A stretch of DNA of 63,343 bases. Source: a virus. The stretch lies in IMG/VR virus record IMGVR_UViG_3300027749_002909, positions 1-63,343 of that record; one strand, written 5' to 3'. A model generated the notes under the pieces. The model had not been told where the DNA came from and searched no databases. It saw only the letters and a list, made by a program, of their open reading frames with translations. Position 1 is the stretch's first letter, and each line of letters starts with the position of its first letter. A program made the translations under genes and the position numbers. Positions 31,326-43,300 of the stretch are shown here, piece after piece.

Positions 31326-32282
31326 TTACGAACCTAATGCTGTGCCGGTTATAGAAATTGTTCCCCAGCTATTAGCTAGATAGGTTATTTCTGGTGCTTG
31401 AGCAGTAACTGTAGTTGCAGATCCGGTGCCCACTGTTAATCCGTCGGGTACTTCGTCCCATACTGTATAAAGAGTTATAACTGAACCGGCATCGCCATTT
31501 GATCCTTGAGTACCATTACTTTTAGCTATCACACGAATGAATGTTGATAAATATCCACTTGGCCCAGTTGAAGCAAGTTGTGTAAACACATTTGCATTTG
31601 ATACTGTCATTGCAAAGTATCCTGAATTAGTGCTAATTGTAGGGGCGGTGCCACCTCCGCCTACTTTTGTTATTCCATTGTATGATATAGCTGCAATCGT
31701 TGCTGTTCCTGAATTAGGTGCACTTAAAACGACAGTACCAATATTACTTGCTAAATTGTTAAACAACAAATTAATGCCGGCCGTACTGTTAGGATTGCTA
31801 CATGTAAGTTTTAATTGACCGCCTGAATTAAAGAAATATCTGGCTGCATCTCCATTTGCAAAAGTTACGGTATGAGTAAATGTCAATGAATTAGACCAAG
31901 TACTAGCATATGTTGCTGTATTTGCAACCGTAGAACCTTGAGTAGCAGCATTTAGTCTAGGGGCATATATAGTTGTTAAATTTGTAGGTATTGCAGATAG
32001 GTAACTAACTGTTCCACCTGTAACAGGTGCAGTAACGCTGGTTATAGTAGTACCCTGGTGTGACGCACAATTAGCGGTATAAGTTACTAAATTTGCCCAT
32101 TGAGTCAGTGCAGCAATAGTATTGCCTGCTGCCACATTAGCTACCGCAGTTTGACCATATCCTGCAGTTGTCCCGCCGGTTGCCCACACTGTATTCAGAG
32201 TCCCGGAAGATGTGTTGGGATTTCCGCCAACCAATGTGTTAAAATCTAAAGCTGCTATTGTTCCGTATTGTGCGTAAGTCAT
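31326..32282 (-). CDS. Virion appendage/fibre protein, paralogue B
   Basis: 318 residues, co-linear with the neighbouring 317-residue protein with only single-residue length change. Shared landmarks: NTVWATGGTTAGYGQTA, RYFFNSGGQLK, AKSNGTQGSNGDAGSVIT, YLANSWGT at the end. Differences concentrate around residues 55-130 and 165-245, which may be exposed or receptor-facing surfaces. AAAGG before the ATG supports the start. No late motif is seen directly upstream, so it is probably expressed from the preceding transcript. Confidence 0.65.
   Translation of the reverse strand: MTYAQYGTIAALDFNTLVGGNPNTSSGTLNTVWATGGTTAGYGQTAVANVAAGNTIAALTQWANLVTYTANCASHQGTTITSVTAPVTGGTVSYLSAIPTNLTTIYAPRLNAATQGSTVANTATYASTWSNSLTFTHTVTFANGDAARYFFNSGGQLKLTCSNPNSTAGINLLFNNLASNIGTVVLSAPNSGTATIAAISYNGITKVGGGGTAPTISTNSGYFAMTVSNANVFTQLASTGPSGYLSTFIRVIAKSNGTQGSNGDAGSVITLYTVWDEVPDGLTVGTGSATTVTAQAPEITYLANSWGTISITGTALGS
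31809..31868 (-). repeat. 60-nt perfect direct repeat, copy 2
   Basis: Identical to 30827-30886, at the same position of the paralogous gene. Confidence 0.85.
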
Positions 32283-32291
32283 GCGATACCT

Positions 32292-33539
32292 TTAATTTGA
32301 TACTGAGACAGTTGCCAATACAGTACCAACGCAACTATCAACTTTATTTGCTAATGCACGTCCAATTACGTTGAACGCAGTTGCTTCACCTGCTTTAGCA
32401 GCCCGCGCTATACCATTACCTGCACTGACTAGACGATCACCTTTCTTAACTATACCAGTGACTTTAACTTGAACTCTACCGGTCATAGCTACAGGAGGAT
32501 GAGTAGAGTCAGTTCCTGCACCTGAATTCATCAAATAAGCAGCAGTATCAGATATAACTCCAAAGATATCTTCACTTAATTCGTATTTGGCACTGGTGAT
32601 TTCTTTCTCTCCGCCTAATTCTACAACAGTACCTGCGTCATAATATGCATCTGCTTCAAATCGTTCAGCCAAGTCAGCATAAGTTGCTAGCAATCTACTG
32701 CCAGATGTTAATGTCCAATTACCAGTTAAACTACCTGAAGTAGAATTTGCACCAGTCGTGATATTTGCCGTTGTAACGCTTGCAGGAGCAATACTTCCGG
32801 TAAACTGAGGAACTGCATTTGATCCAGTTAAGTAGTCATACACGTTACCGTTATTATATGTACCAGCAAAACTAATTGGATTGCCATTTGCATACATATA
32901 TCTGTCAGTTTTAATACCATACGTATTACCAGCATTATTGATAACAATGTTACCTGAATTCATGTACACACCAGTTCCTGCAACAGAATTTGCAGTTCCT
33001 GTACCATTAAGAGTCCAAGTACCAGTTAAATTACCTGATGTACCGGCTGCGCCTGTTGTGATTTCTGCTGTGTTTAATGTTCCAATATTACCAGTTGTAA
33101 CATTAGCATTTGCTATTGATGCATTGGCAGTGACAGTTGCTAGCCGAACAGTTATAGTATCTGCTGTAATACCATTAGTAATGGTTTGATTATTTGCAGT
33201 CAGATTACCAGTAATTGTTACAGCACCAAATGTTGTTGTACCACCACTAGAAGTTGAGGTCAATGCTAACCAAGCATTTGCATTACTAGTTCCGTCAGCA
33301 GGACAGACATACATGGTATTAGAATTAGTGTTATACCAAAGCTGTCCCTGTAATGGATTAGCAGGGGGGCTAGTATTAGCGTAGCTTTCCAGTTGATGCA
33401 CAAAGTTAGTATCTAAATAAGAACCGTAGCCAGCATAGTTTCTGCCCGGTAGTGCTAGTGAAGTACTAGTTGTATTAATAGTACCGTCAGCAATGGTCGT
33501 TAATACTTGACCATTAGTTTTTACAATTGTGTATGCCAT
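32292..33539 (-). CDS. Tail fibre protein with peptidase G2/IMC-like C-terminus
   Basis: 415 residues. The N-terminus (MAYTIVKTNGQVLTTIADGT, then LPGRNYAGYG, DTNFVHQLESYAN, NPLQGQLWYNT) is the virion-attachment domain type common in T4-like cyanophage fibres. A repetitive TGN/TTA-rich shaft follows (about 110-275). The last 140 residues (YADLAERFEADAYYDAGTVV … EDIFGVISDTAAYLMN … RVQVKVTGIVKKGDRLV) resemble the peptidase G2 or intramolecular-chaperone domains that trim themselves after trimer folding. I cannot identify the catalytic pair with certainty. GATAAATA lies 23 nt before the ATG. Confidence 0.72.
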   Translation of the reverse strand: MAYTIVKTNGQVLTTIADGTINTTSTSLALPGRNYAGYGSYLDTNFVHQLESYANTSPPANPLQGQLWYNTNSNTMYVCPADGTSNANAWLALTSTSSGGTTTFGAVTITGNLTANNQTITNGITADTITVRLATVTANASIANANVTTGNIGTLNTAEITTGAAGTSGNLTGTWTLNGTGTANSVAGTGVYMNSGNIVINNAGNTYGIKTDRYMYANGNPISFAGTYNNGNVYDYLTGSNAVPQFTGSIAPASVTTANITTGANSTSGSLTGNWTLTSGSRLLATYADLAERFEADAYYDAGTVVELGGEKEITSAKYELSEDIFGVISDTAAYLMNSGAGTDSTHPPVAMTGRVQVKVTGIVKKGDRLVSAGNGIARAAKAGEATAFNVIGRALANKVDSCVGTVLATVSVSN

Positions 33540-33562
33540 TTTGAAATTACTCCGATATCTGT

Positions 33563-33570
33563 TATTTATC
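33563..33570 (-). promoter_or_regulatory. Late-promoter-like octamer (GATAAATA)
   Basis: GATAAATA on the minus strand in the 31-nt gap before the fibre gene, 23 nt upstream of its ATG at 33539. GGAG lies between motif and start. One mismatch to TATAAATA. Confidence 0.4.
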
Positions 33571-34191
33571 TTAAATTGTTACTAAGTTAGTCAGACTTTG
33601 AATCCTAACTGTGTAATCTATTTGAATCTGTCTATTTAAACTCTTTTGAACCGGGTGAAATATCACATGGGTCAATAATCTGGTAATAATATTACCATTA
33701 ACATCTGCACCATAATTAGCAAGAAGTCCTAATTCATCAAAGATATAAGAACTATCTGTTTGGGTACTATTGTCAAATGCTGCTTGCCCTGAAGGTTCGC
33801 CGTAATCTAGCAAACATTGCACTAAAATATCAGTATAAACTTTACCAGTAGTATGATTTACTGTCATTTTATTGCGGGTAGGATCTAAATTGAAAACACT
33901 TGTGTCATCTACGATTTTTGCGTAAGTTTGATTGTAAAGTGCTGCATTTTGTCCGGTTACGTTTGGGGGTAGATAAGTGATAACCCCGGTATCCGAGACA
34001 CTTGCGCCGCCATTACCAAACGCCATTTGGTATATTTCCCCATACCCTCGGCTACTTAGTGTGTCAGCAATAGCTTCTGACATGGTTTCATAGTTTATAG
34101 CGTTTTTCTTATCTACAAATATTTCCCCGTTATTAGGATCATAGATTTTGATAAATCCTTCTATTTTATATGATAGTGTTATTACTGACAT
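33571..34191 (-). CDS. Virion structural protein, baseplate-proximal
   Basis: 206 residues starting MSVITLSYKIEGFIKIYDPN. Features: DTLSSRGYGEIYQMAFGNGG, a TYLPPNVTG loop, and VIFHPVQKSLNRQIQIDYTVRIQ at the end. The mix of short strands and Asn/Thr loops, and its place between the giant structural gene and the fibre, fit a tail or baseplate component conserved in marine myophages. I cannot equate it with a T4 protein by sequence. The ATG overlaps the stop of the 48-codon gene as TAATG. Confidence 0.6.
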   Translation of the reverse strand: MSVITLSYKIEGFIKIYDPNNGEIFVDKKNAINYETMSEAIADTLSSRGYGEIYQMAFGNGGASVSDTGVITYLPPNVTGQNAALYNQTYAKIVDDTSVFNLDPTRNKMTVNHTTGKVYTDILVQCLLDYGEPSGQAAFDNSTQTDSSYIFDELGLLANYGADVNGNIITRLLTHVIFHPVQKSLNRQIQIDYTVRIQSLTNLVTI

Positions 34192-34337
34192 TAATTATCG
34201 CCTCGCATTTGTATCAAAACTTCATTGGTTTCTGGGTCTGTTATCTTTAAACTGGAAGAAAAATAGAAGCCACCTAATTCATTGGGTTTGGCCGCTGGCT
34301 TCTCGGGTGTTTTGTTTTCTTCTAGTTTTTCATTCAT
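34191..34337 (-). CDS. 48-residue hypothetical protein (PEKPAAKP)
   Basis: ATG at 34337-34335 to TAA at 34193-34191; the stop overlaps the next ATG as TAATG. The N-terminus is charged and Pro/Ala/Lys-rich (EENKTPEKPAAKP), probably unfolded, and is followed by GGFYFSSSLKITDPETNEVL. That stretch echoes the start of the next protein (GFIKIYDPNNGEIF). The resemblance suggests the small protein carries one strand pair of the same type and may bind the same partner. A GATAAATA octamer ends 5 nt before the ATG. Confidence 0.6.
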   Translation of the reverse strand: MNEKLEENKTPEKPAAKPNELGGFYFSSSLKITDPETNEVLIQMRGDN

Positions 34338-34342
34338 ATACT

Positions 34343-34350
34343 TATTTATC
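34343..34350 (-). promoter_or_regulatory. Late-promoter-like octamer (GATAAATA), possible leaderless start
   Basis: GATAAATA on the minus strand, in the 14-nt gap between the giant gene and the 48-codon gene. If transcription starts 6 nt past the motif as in T4, it begins exactly at the A of the ATG at 34337. Confidence 0.38.
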
Positions 34351-34351
34351 T

Positions 34352-37300
34352 TTAACTTATATCCGTTCTTAAGAAAATTGCTCCCTGAGTGTACGCAATC
34401 TGTAACGGATCTCCCTCTACTGGGTTATAAATTCCGGGTATTGGATTCCATGTACTTTGATATAAAACGTCTGACATTCTATTATTAGGTATTAATCCAA
34501 ATACTTCTGTATACAATGGAATATAATTTTGTTCCCCTGTACCATTCGTACCCCTGATTAGTTTAGTTACGGTATTAAGTGCTAAATTGCATTCACCAAA
34601 CCCAATTTGCTCTCCGTTAATGTACAATAATCTACCTTCAACTGAAGTGATTGTCAAATCATCCCCGGTAGTAACTTGAGCAGAAATCTGCAATATTGGA
34701 GCAGTATCTACAATAATTATTTTGTAATTATTAGAATTGACTTCGGTAGCTGTAGTGTTGTTATACACAGTCAAATGACATATAACGTTTTTATTAGATG
34801 ATAGTCCAATATTATACTTACCGTCAATTATTGAAGGGGTGATTACATTTTGAACAACAGTATCAGTGATGCGAGATATATCATTTAAGTAAATTGTTTG
34901 ATCAGTATATGACAATGATCTAGTTAACCAAGTTCTAGTTTGAACATTTGCTCGGTAAACTGCGGCACGATTGGTTGTACTGACATTTAATAAATAAACT
35001 TCTTCATTTGGTGTTGCAGTTGGCATCATACTGGTTATTATGATGCTATCACCAGTAACAATAGTTGACAATATACTTAGGTTGTTATTGGCATTTAGTT
35101 TTAGCGATGATGATGGAACACGATAACCATTGATAGTTACCCACAATCTGTCTACATTCACTTGCTCAAAATCACTATCAATTGTAAATATTCCGTCTTT
35201 CCAAACATAACCACCGGATATATAATTAGATGCAAATATTACTGGATAATTAATTGCATTTAATGCAGGATTGTATGGTTCTGAATATAAATCAAATACC
35301 GTGCTGCTTATTATTTTAGCATAATATGTATTGTTGTTTAATTGAATAGACCCCAATGTTCCGTCAATACGTACTAGTGCATTTTCTGTTAAATTATTGT
35401 TTATACCGGTTGTCACACGTATAGCAGGTGACCCGCCCATGTATCCCTGAATATTATCAGATGAATTTGTCAAATTAATCAATGTTCCAAATTCGTCAGC
35501 AATAGTAAAGTCAGTTAAATTAAGTATATCTTTAATAAAATACACTTGACCTGTTGTATCTATTCCACCTACATTAGCTAGTAACGCTTGTCCAGTACCA
35601 CTTCCAGTTGTTGCCGCAGTAAAGATATCTCCTACTGCATAAACTACACCAACTGTACCTGCTGTTGTGTTCCATTGAAGTTGAGTGGTTCCGATTAATG
35701 TAGTAATTTGATATATCTTTCCTACACCAAATGAACCTGCAGCAAATATTGGTGCTTTAAATATTATATTTTGATCTACCACTAATGAAGTAGTGCTATC
35801 GCAACTTATATAATCACTTGCATCAGTACTGTTAACGTTGACTGTTGCAGCTGGAGGAGTAATAGAATTATTAATATACACGATATTAGCAACAGTTACT
35901 CCATTAACAACCCCTGTCATTGTCCCAGTATCAGTAGTTACGACTGTAGGCAAACCACCTAATTGTGTAGATACTGTAAAATCAGTAGAGCTTAAAATTT
36001 CAGTAACATAATAAGTTACACCTGCAATTAATCCACCTAAAGTAGGACTGTTAAATATTATTGGATAATTCAACAATAAGCTAGCAGTTGTGCCTGAACC
36101 CAATGTTAAGTAATTTAATTCTTGGTCAAACAATACTATTTCAGGACTATCTTCGTCAAATGTATACGTGTTGGGCGAATTTTCGTCAAAAGAAGCCACA
36201 CTGTGTACGGTATTACTTACTGTGATTGTTGTTACAGTAGAACCAGTTGAACCAGTAACACCATATTGTGTATTAAAATATTGACGTTCAGTTAAATTAT
36301 ATGATGTAACTGCAATAGAACTATCAAGTGCAGGAGGACTATTAAACAATATTGTATTTGTTACTGCACTAATAGTGTATGCTGATGCAGTCTGACGTAT
36401 GCCATTTATTTCTACAATAGCACTAGTAGTATTAGTATCTCCTACATAATTATCCAAGTAGAATAATGAACTTGACCCGTTTCCTGCAAATATCTGCACT
36501 TGAGGAATAGTATAACCGTACTGTATAGGATATGTTTGTCCAAACAAGCTGTATGATATATAGTGTTCTGTAACGTTAAAGTTATTTGCAAATATTAGCG
36601 CAGCAGTTATTCCGTTATCTGCTATACCAATAGCAAAATCATTAGTTATTAAAGTTGCCCCACCGGTGGCATTAGTCAATACTAGTTCACTTCCACCTAC
36701 TGTTTCAGAAATAGTAAATTCATTATTATCATATATAGTTTTAATATAATAGATTTGATGAGGAACAATAACTCCACCAAAGATTGTATCACTAAACACA
36801 ATAGTAGTGTTAGGGATAAAAGAACCGGTAGAATTAGTTGTTATGGTATTAGTAATAGCTTTTGTTTTGAATACCGATGCAAGTGTTCCCAATACTAATT
36901 GAGTTCCGTTATCATATACTGCAGGGGGTGTCCATACTACACCCGTACCCACTTGAATAATAGCAGTCATTGATCCAACGGCTGTGGTTAATTCAAAGGT
37001 TTCTCCTGCTGTACCAGTGGTTGAATTGTAGTATAGTGATACTGTAATTTTATTAGAAATTCCGCTTATAGATTTAACATAATAAATTTGGTCTTCAACT
37101 ATGTTACCAAATACTGCGCCACTGAATGTGATAGGACTATTTAACACAAAATCAATAACACTAGTGCATGTTATAGCATTGCTTATTCCATCAGTAGCGG
37201 TTGCAAGTATTTCAATTGGCTCAGTAGTTGGTCTTATTAGTCCAGATCCATTATATATATCTGCACTATAATTTGCATTTACATAAATCTCTTGGAAACC

Positions 37301-40300
37301 AGTAATTAAATTTAAACGAACGGGGTCAGTTTCAGTATTTGCTTTTACTAATTGATCACCGTTACCAACTTCATAAACATCAATTCGTAATATATTTGAT
37401 ACCCCCTGCGAAACAAACACTAGCGGGGTGTTTAGTATAACGAGTTTGTTTATCCAATCAATTGCGTAATCAATATTTTCATATATTGTTGTACTTACAC
37501 CAGTTGTGTAATCAATTACAAATACACTTAATTGTGCTGGGGTTGTTACTATATGAGCAAAACTATAATCAGTTTGCGAACCTGATGTTGGTGCGATTTC
37601 TTTAGAAACTACGTTATAACCAACATGTTGGTATATAGTTTCATCCCAATTTGTTCCGGGACGAGTAGCTACTGTCATCATAATGGTGTCTGAGACAACA
37701 CCCGGTACCATTTCTTCAGGACCATAACCTGAAAGAAAAGCATCACCTTGAATATTGTACGCTGATGGAGCAGTTTCAAACACTGCGGACGCTGTCCAAG
37801 TTATCGCATCACTACTTATTAAAATAGTATTATTATAACCAACTGTAACATACTGTGCTAAATCATTATTCCAAACAACACTAGTTAGATCTTGAGTGAC
37901 TCCTGAAGTTTGTGATGTCCATGTTATACCGTTAATGGGTGCTGTTTTTATAGTTCCATTTTTTCCAACTACTACAAACAAACTGTTGTCATTATCCCAT
38001 ATGATATTGTTTAAATCATCTATGCCACCTGAAGATTGTGCAAACCAAGTTACAGCATTTGTACTAGTAAATACGACACCATTGTTACCAACTATAACTA
38101 TATTTTCACTATTTGCAGCGATTGAATTAAATCCATAATTTGTAGCAGTAAATGTCACTTGATTCCAAGTGTATCCATCTGTGCTTGTAAATATTATGCC
38201 AACATCTACTGCAATGCCATTATCTAAATATTGACCGGCACCAACAGCAACAAATCCAGTAAATCCAGTAGTGCTTACATAAGCAACACTGTTTAATTGA
38301 TTAGTTAATGCACTGCTTGTAAATTGATAACGCTCTGTCCAACTGTATAAATCAATTGATGATATGATATTACTACCAACTGCTACATATACACCATTAT
38401 GATATGCTGCACTATTTAAGAACGATGAAGGAACAATCAATGATGATAAATCAAAGTTAGTTATATCATATGGAGTACTATCATACGGAGTGAATGCACC
38501 ATTAGTAATCCAAACAAATCCGTTATCACTAACAAGCAACGGGGTTGCACTGTTAGTAGATGTTAATACATATTGACTTCCTGCAAATAATATATCAGTT
38601 ATACCAATTGATTGATTTGTTAACTTAGTAATAGTCCAATTATTAGTATCAACACTAGCAGAAATTGCTGAGTAGGTAGCTGTATCTGAACCTGCTAGGT
38701 AAGTTATACCATTCCAAACTATAGTTTTTAAATCAACACCCGTAACTGCAAATGGTTGATCAATAAGAATAGTATCTAATATAAATTCGTCTGCCGGGGC
38801 AAATGCATTACCTAAATAATTGCTATTTGGATAAGTTATACCGTCTACTAGTTGAGTTAAATCTACACCGGGCATATTTACTGTAGGTTGATAGTAACCT
38901 ATAATTCTGTCTAGTGCATTTAATCTTCTATTACCTGAATCTAATAATTCCCATTTGCCTAAAATGAATTCGTTATCGTTGTTACTTATGATACACTGAT
39001 ATACTTGTTTGTTATATTTTACAATACTACTACTAAAGAAGAACGGCTCTGGTAACAACGCATAGTCACCTGACTTAGCCATTGTCATTGATCCAGACGC
39101 ATTTGTAGTAATATCAAAAACAGTTCCACCTAAAGTTTCTGAAATTGTGACAGTAGTAGTAGTTGGTTTAGACAATACATAATATGTTTGACCCAACGTG
39201 ACTCCACCAAATACGTTACCAGTAAACACTACCAGGTCATTTAAGTTAAAGCTAGTTGAACTAGTAACAGTAAATCTGTTATTAGCTGCTGTTGCAATTG
39301 TAGCAGTAGTTGAGGTTGTACCCACATACGGGAAGTTTTGACCAGTAACTGGAGCTGTTAAAATAGAATTACTATAAACAGCCATTTGATTTTCTGATAT
39401 TACTTTTAAGTAATAGTTAGTTACTGTTCCTGCAGGAGTACCACTTGCGATAGCAGAAGTTACTCCACCAATAGAATCAATAGTCAACACAGTTAATAGT
39501 AAATCGTTTGATGTGGTAGTTCCTCCAATTGAAGTTCCCAAAATAGTTATAGTATTATCAACTGCGTATCCTTCACCAGCCAATTGAATTATTGTTCTAT
39601 ACCCGCCCAAAATGTAACTTACATCAAATATTGGGGCAGTAACTGTAACTTGGGTGAATACTACTGCACCTGTCGCATTAGTTAATGTATCTGCGACTTC
39701 TATGTATGGTTCACCTGAACCGTACATCGTTCCGCTGTCAGTATTAGTAGTATAATCAGTGCCACCGGGTACTTCTGAAATAGTGAAATCAGTTGCAGAA
39801 ACAAGCTGCTTTACATAGTATATTACATTTAGTGCTACTTGTCCAAGAGAGGTACCACTAAATATGATTGGCATGCCCTCATATAGTACATTAGTATCAG
39901 CACACACAAGATAATTTGTTCCGGTCGTAGAAGTAACTGTTATTGATGTTATGCCAGAATCAGTTATAGTATAGTACGGGGTTGCTGCTAATAACCCACC
40001 AATGTTACTTGCTACCTTAAATCTCATGCCAGTGTATATGTTAGTAATTCCACCGGTATTACTTAATAAACAAACTCTGTTTACTGTAGATAAAGTTGCA
40101 GAAATTTCTCTAGTTGTCAAATTAGAAACTGTTCCAGAAACACCAGTATATTGAGATGATGTTTCATATAATGTAAACTCTTGCCCGGTTACTTGACCAG
40201 GACTTATTGGTACTGCTACATTTAATGTCATACTACCAGTACCAGTTGATAATGGTACTGCATTTATTTGACTAGTTACCGTGAACGACCCGGTATCAGT

Positions 40301-43300
40301 TGTCAATATTACAGCACTTCCGTTAACTGCTGTAGCAACAGAGAATGTTGTGTTACCACTGAATAATTCTCTTATATAATAAGTAGTACCTGCTACTATG
40401 TTTCCAATAGTATTGCCCGTAAATATTATAGGTTCATTTACTGTTAATCCCAGTGTACTACTACAGGTGACTGAATTATTAGAAGATGATGTAGCTGTGC
40501 AAGTTAGTACAGTTGGATCGCTCACTGTAGACATGGTAAATGTCTGTGCGTCAATAACGGTTGTTACATAATATTTTTCATTGGCTACAACATCCCCAAA
40601 TACATTACCGGTAAAATATATAGGAAGACCTACATAAAATCCAGTTGTTCCGGCAAGTCCGGTTGCAGTAAGCAACACAGTTACGTTGTTTGTGGTTGCT
40701 GTGGTTGCAGTTGCATTTCTTATAGCGTCATAGTTGACTGTTAATACTGCTTGGTTAGTCAACTGACCAACAAACATTGTTAATCCTGCTACAGGAACCG
40801 TTGCTGTGCTAAGTGTAAACGTAGCGCCCGGGTTACCATCAACATCTACTGTGCTAGAAATTGTAAATCCAGTATCTTCTAGTACAGATGTAGTTGGGTT
40901 TGGTAACTTTACTAGAGATTTTACATAGTAGGTAGTGTAATTAATTAGATTACCTACTGCTGCTCCCTCAAACTTTACTGGCATACCCACATAGAAACCA
41001 ATAGTAGAACCTATATTGTCATTGACATCGGCTCCGCCTACAGTAGGGTTAATACGTATAGTATTTGGATATAATGACGCTGATCCATAAGTTTGAATAG
41101 TATTTCTAGTTCTTGAAGACCAAGTAAGTGTCTGTTGATTCGCTACATCTAAAATTTCAAATGCTGCGCCGTCAGCACTCGCTAGTATTGAACTAATTGG
41201 TGGTTGAGTGCTTTCTAATGTTATAGCACTAGATGAAACCTTACTACTGTTATTAAATGATCCTGCGTAAAACGCACCATAGAATCCGGCTGCTTCCCAA
41301 GGTATTACTTGAGAAGTATATGATGTTCTGTCAAAGCGTAATGCTATAATATTTTCTCTTGTTGGAACTGAACTAGTGATGCAAGATGCAACTGCCCCGA
41401 TACTAAAGTTTTGGGTTCCGCTTCCTGCATTAACTAAAACAATACGATTTTGATCATTTAACGCATCTAAATAACTGCTATAAAGTGCAATTATTGGATA
41501 TGGTGTTACCTCTAAGAGGTTTACATAATATTTTTGTCCATCAATTAATCCGCTAATTTTAGTTGAATCTGCCGCCGCAGTATAAACAATCAAATCACCG
41601 GTCTGTAACAGTGGTGAAATTAATTGTATAGTATTAGATACTATGCTTACCTGGGTGCTATTTACCGATACAACAAGTGATGGGTCAATTATGATTTGGG
41701 GTAATACAGCATAGCCTTCACCCGGGTCAATAACATTTACACCAATGACTGCACCCAAACTCATTATGGGTTCTAACTGTGCAACAACTCTTGGTATCGG
41801 ATATGTGTTTAAATCAATATATGCTGTTACTCTAGGAGGTTCAGCGTATGCTCTACCGCTATTTAGTACTAACACCGCAGGTAAATCTATGAAAATATAT
41901 TCACCGGGTATATGAACAGATACAGTAGTGCCATTTACTCCGCGTGATAACCCGGTCAATTCATTTGTCGCTAAGTTTCTACTGTTATAACCAATCTCTT
42001 CGGTGCCAATTAATATAGTACCGACTACAGGGAAACCTGATACATTATCTACAAAACATGAACTTGAATTCAATGAAAGATAAGAAGTTAAAACTGAAAT
42101 TTGATATCCATTTTGTCCTATAATACTTAATCCATAGTTATTAAACCACTGACTATAACTAACATCTTGCCATATAGGGTCAGTATACAAATATTGATCA
42201 ACACCGGACGGATTTGCATAAACTAATTGAGGGGACACAAATTGGTCAATTGACGAATTATATTTGGCTGGCAAATCAAAATCAGTAATGTCACCTTCGT
42301 ATACATTAATTCCGGTATACTTAAACAAGAAATCTTTTATTACTACATGATAAGGTTTCACTTCATTTAAATACCCAGATAAAAAGTCTTGATTGTCTGA
42401 CTGGAATACTTCAATTGGACGTAGTTCACGTATAGTATGTGATACATCTAAGAAAGATGTTTTGTTTAACCACGGTAAGTAATTTTGATTTTCTACAGTT
42501 TCACTTTGGATGTAATCAAATAACAATATTAAACTTTTGTTTCTGAATATTAATAATTCACCTGTGTAAATTTCTTCGTTTAATGCACGAACGATATAGC
42601 GTGTTTCAACACTTGGAAATTCATCATATGGGGTAGTGTCAAAGAAGTTGTCACCAAATCCCAATCTAGCACTAGAATAATCCCATAGATAGCTACTGAA
42701 TTCAATAGTTCCATTTTCTAAACCAATACGAGTCCATACACCGGCGCCATCATAACGATATGTTTCTGAATTTCCATTACCATTTGTAGCAACAGTTACA
42801 ATTGTTCCGCTTGCTACATTTAGAGTAGACAAGTCAGCGTATATAGCAACTTGAATTGCAGATTTGGTATTATTACTATAACCGGGTGCCCACCAGTTAA
42901 TTAGACTCCAATAAGCAGCGGTATCATAAAATTCACCTGATGAATACAAAAATTGAGGATTTCTTATTTCAATAATTGGGAACTGTGATAATATTGCGTT
43001 AGCATATTGTAAATAATTCTTCAATGCACCAAATCTATTATAGAAGAAACTTTGTCTTGGCCTAGCAAGTACACCAGACTGAACTAATTTTGGTAAGAAC
43101 GGGTCAGGAACCACTGCGCCTGAATTGTCAACTCCACACATGCTGTCTAGCATTCTATTGTATAATCCAATAGGAGAAGTAATTCCTACCGCGGCATGAT
43201 TTTGATATCCAGCTGCTGAACCAGGTAGTCCATCTAAGAAATCATCTGCATAATTAGCACGAATCAAACTATATTGATTATGCGCCACGTCATCATTTGT

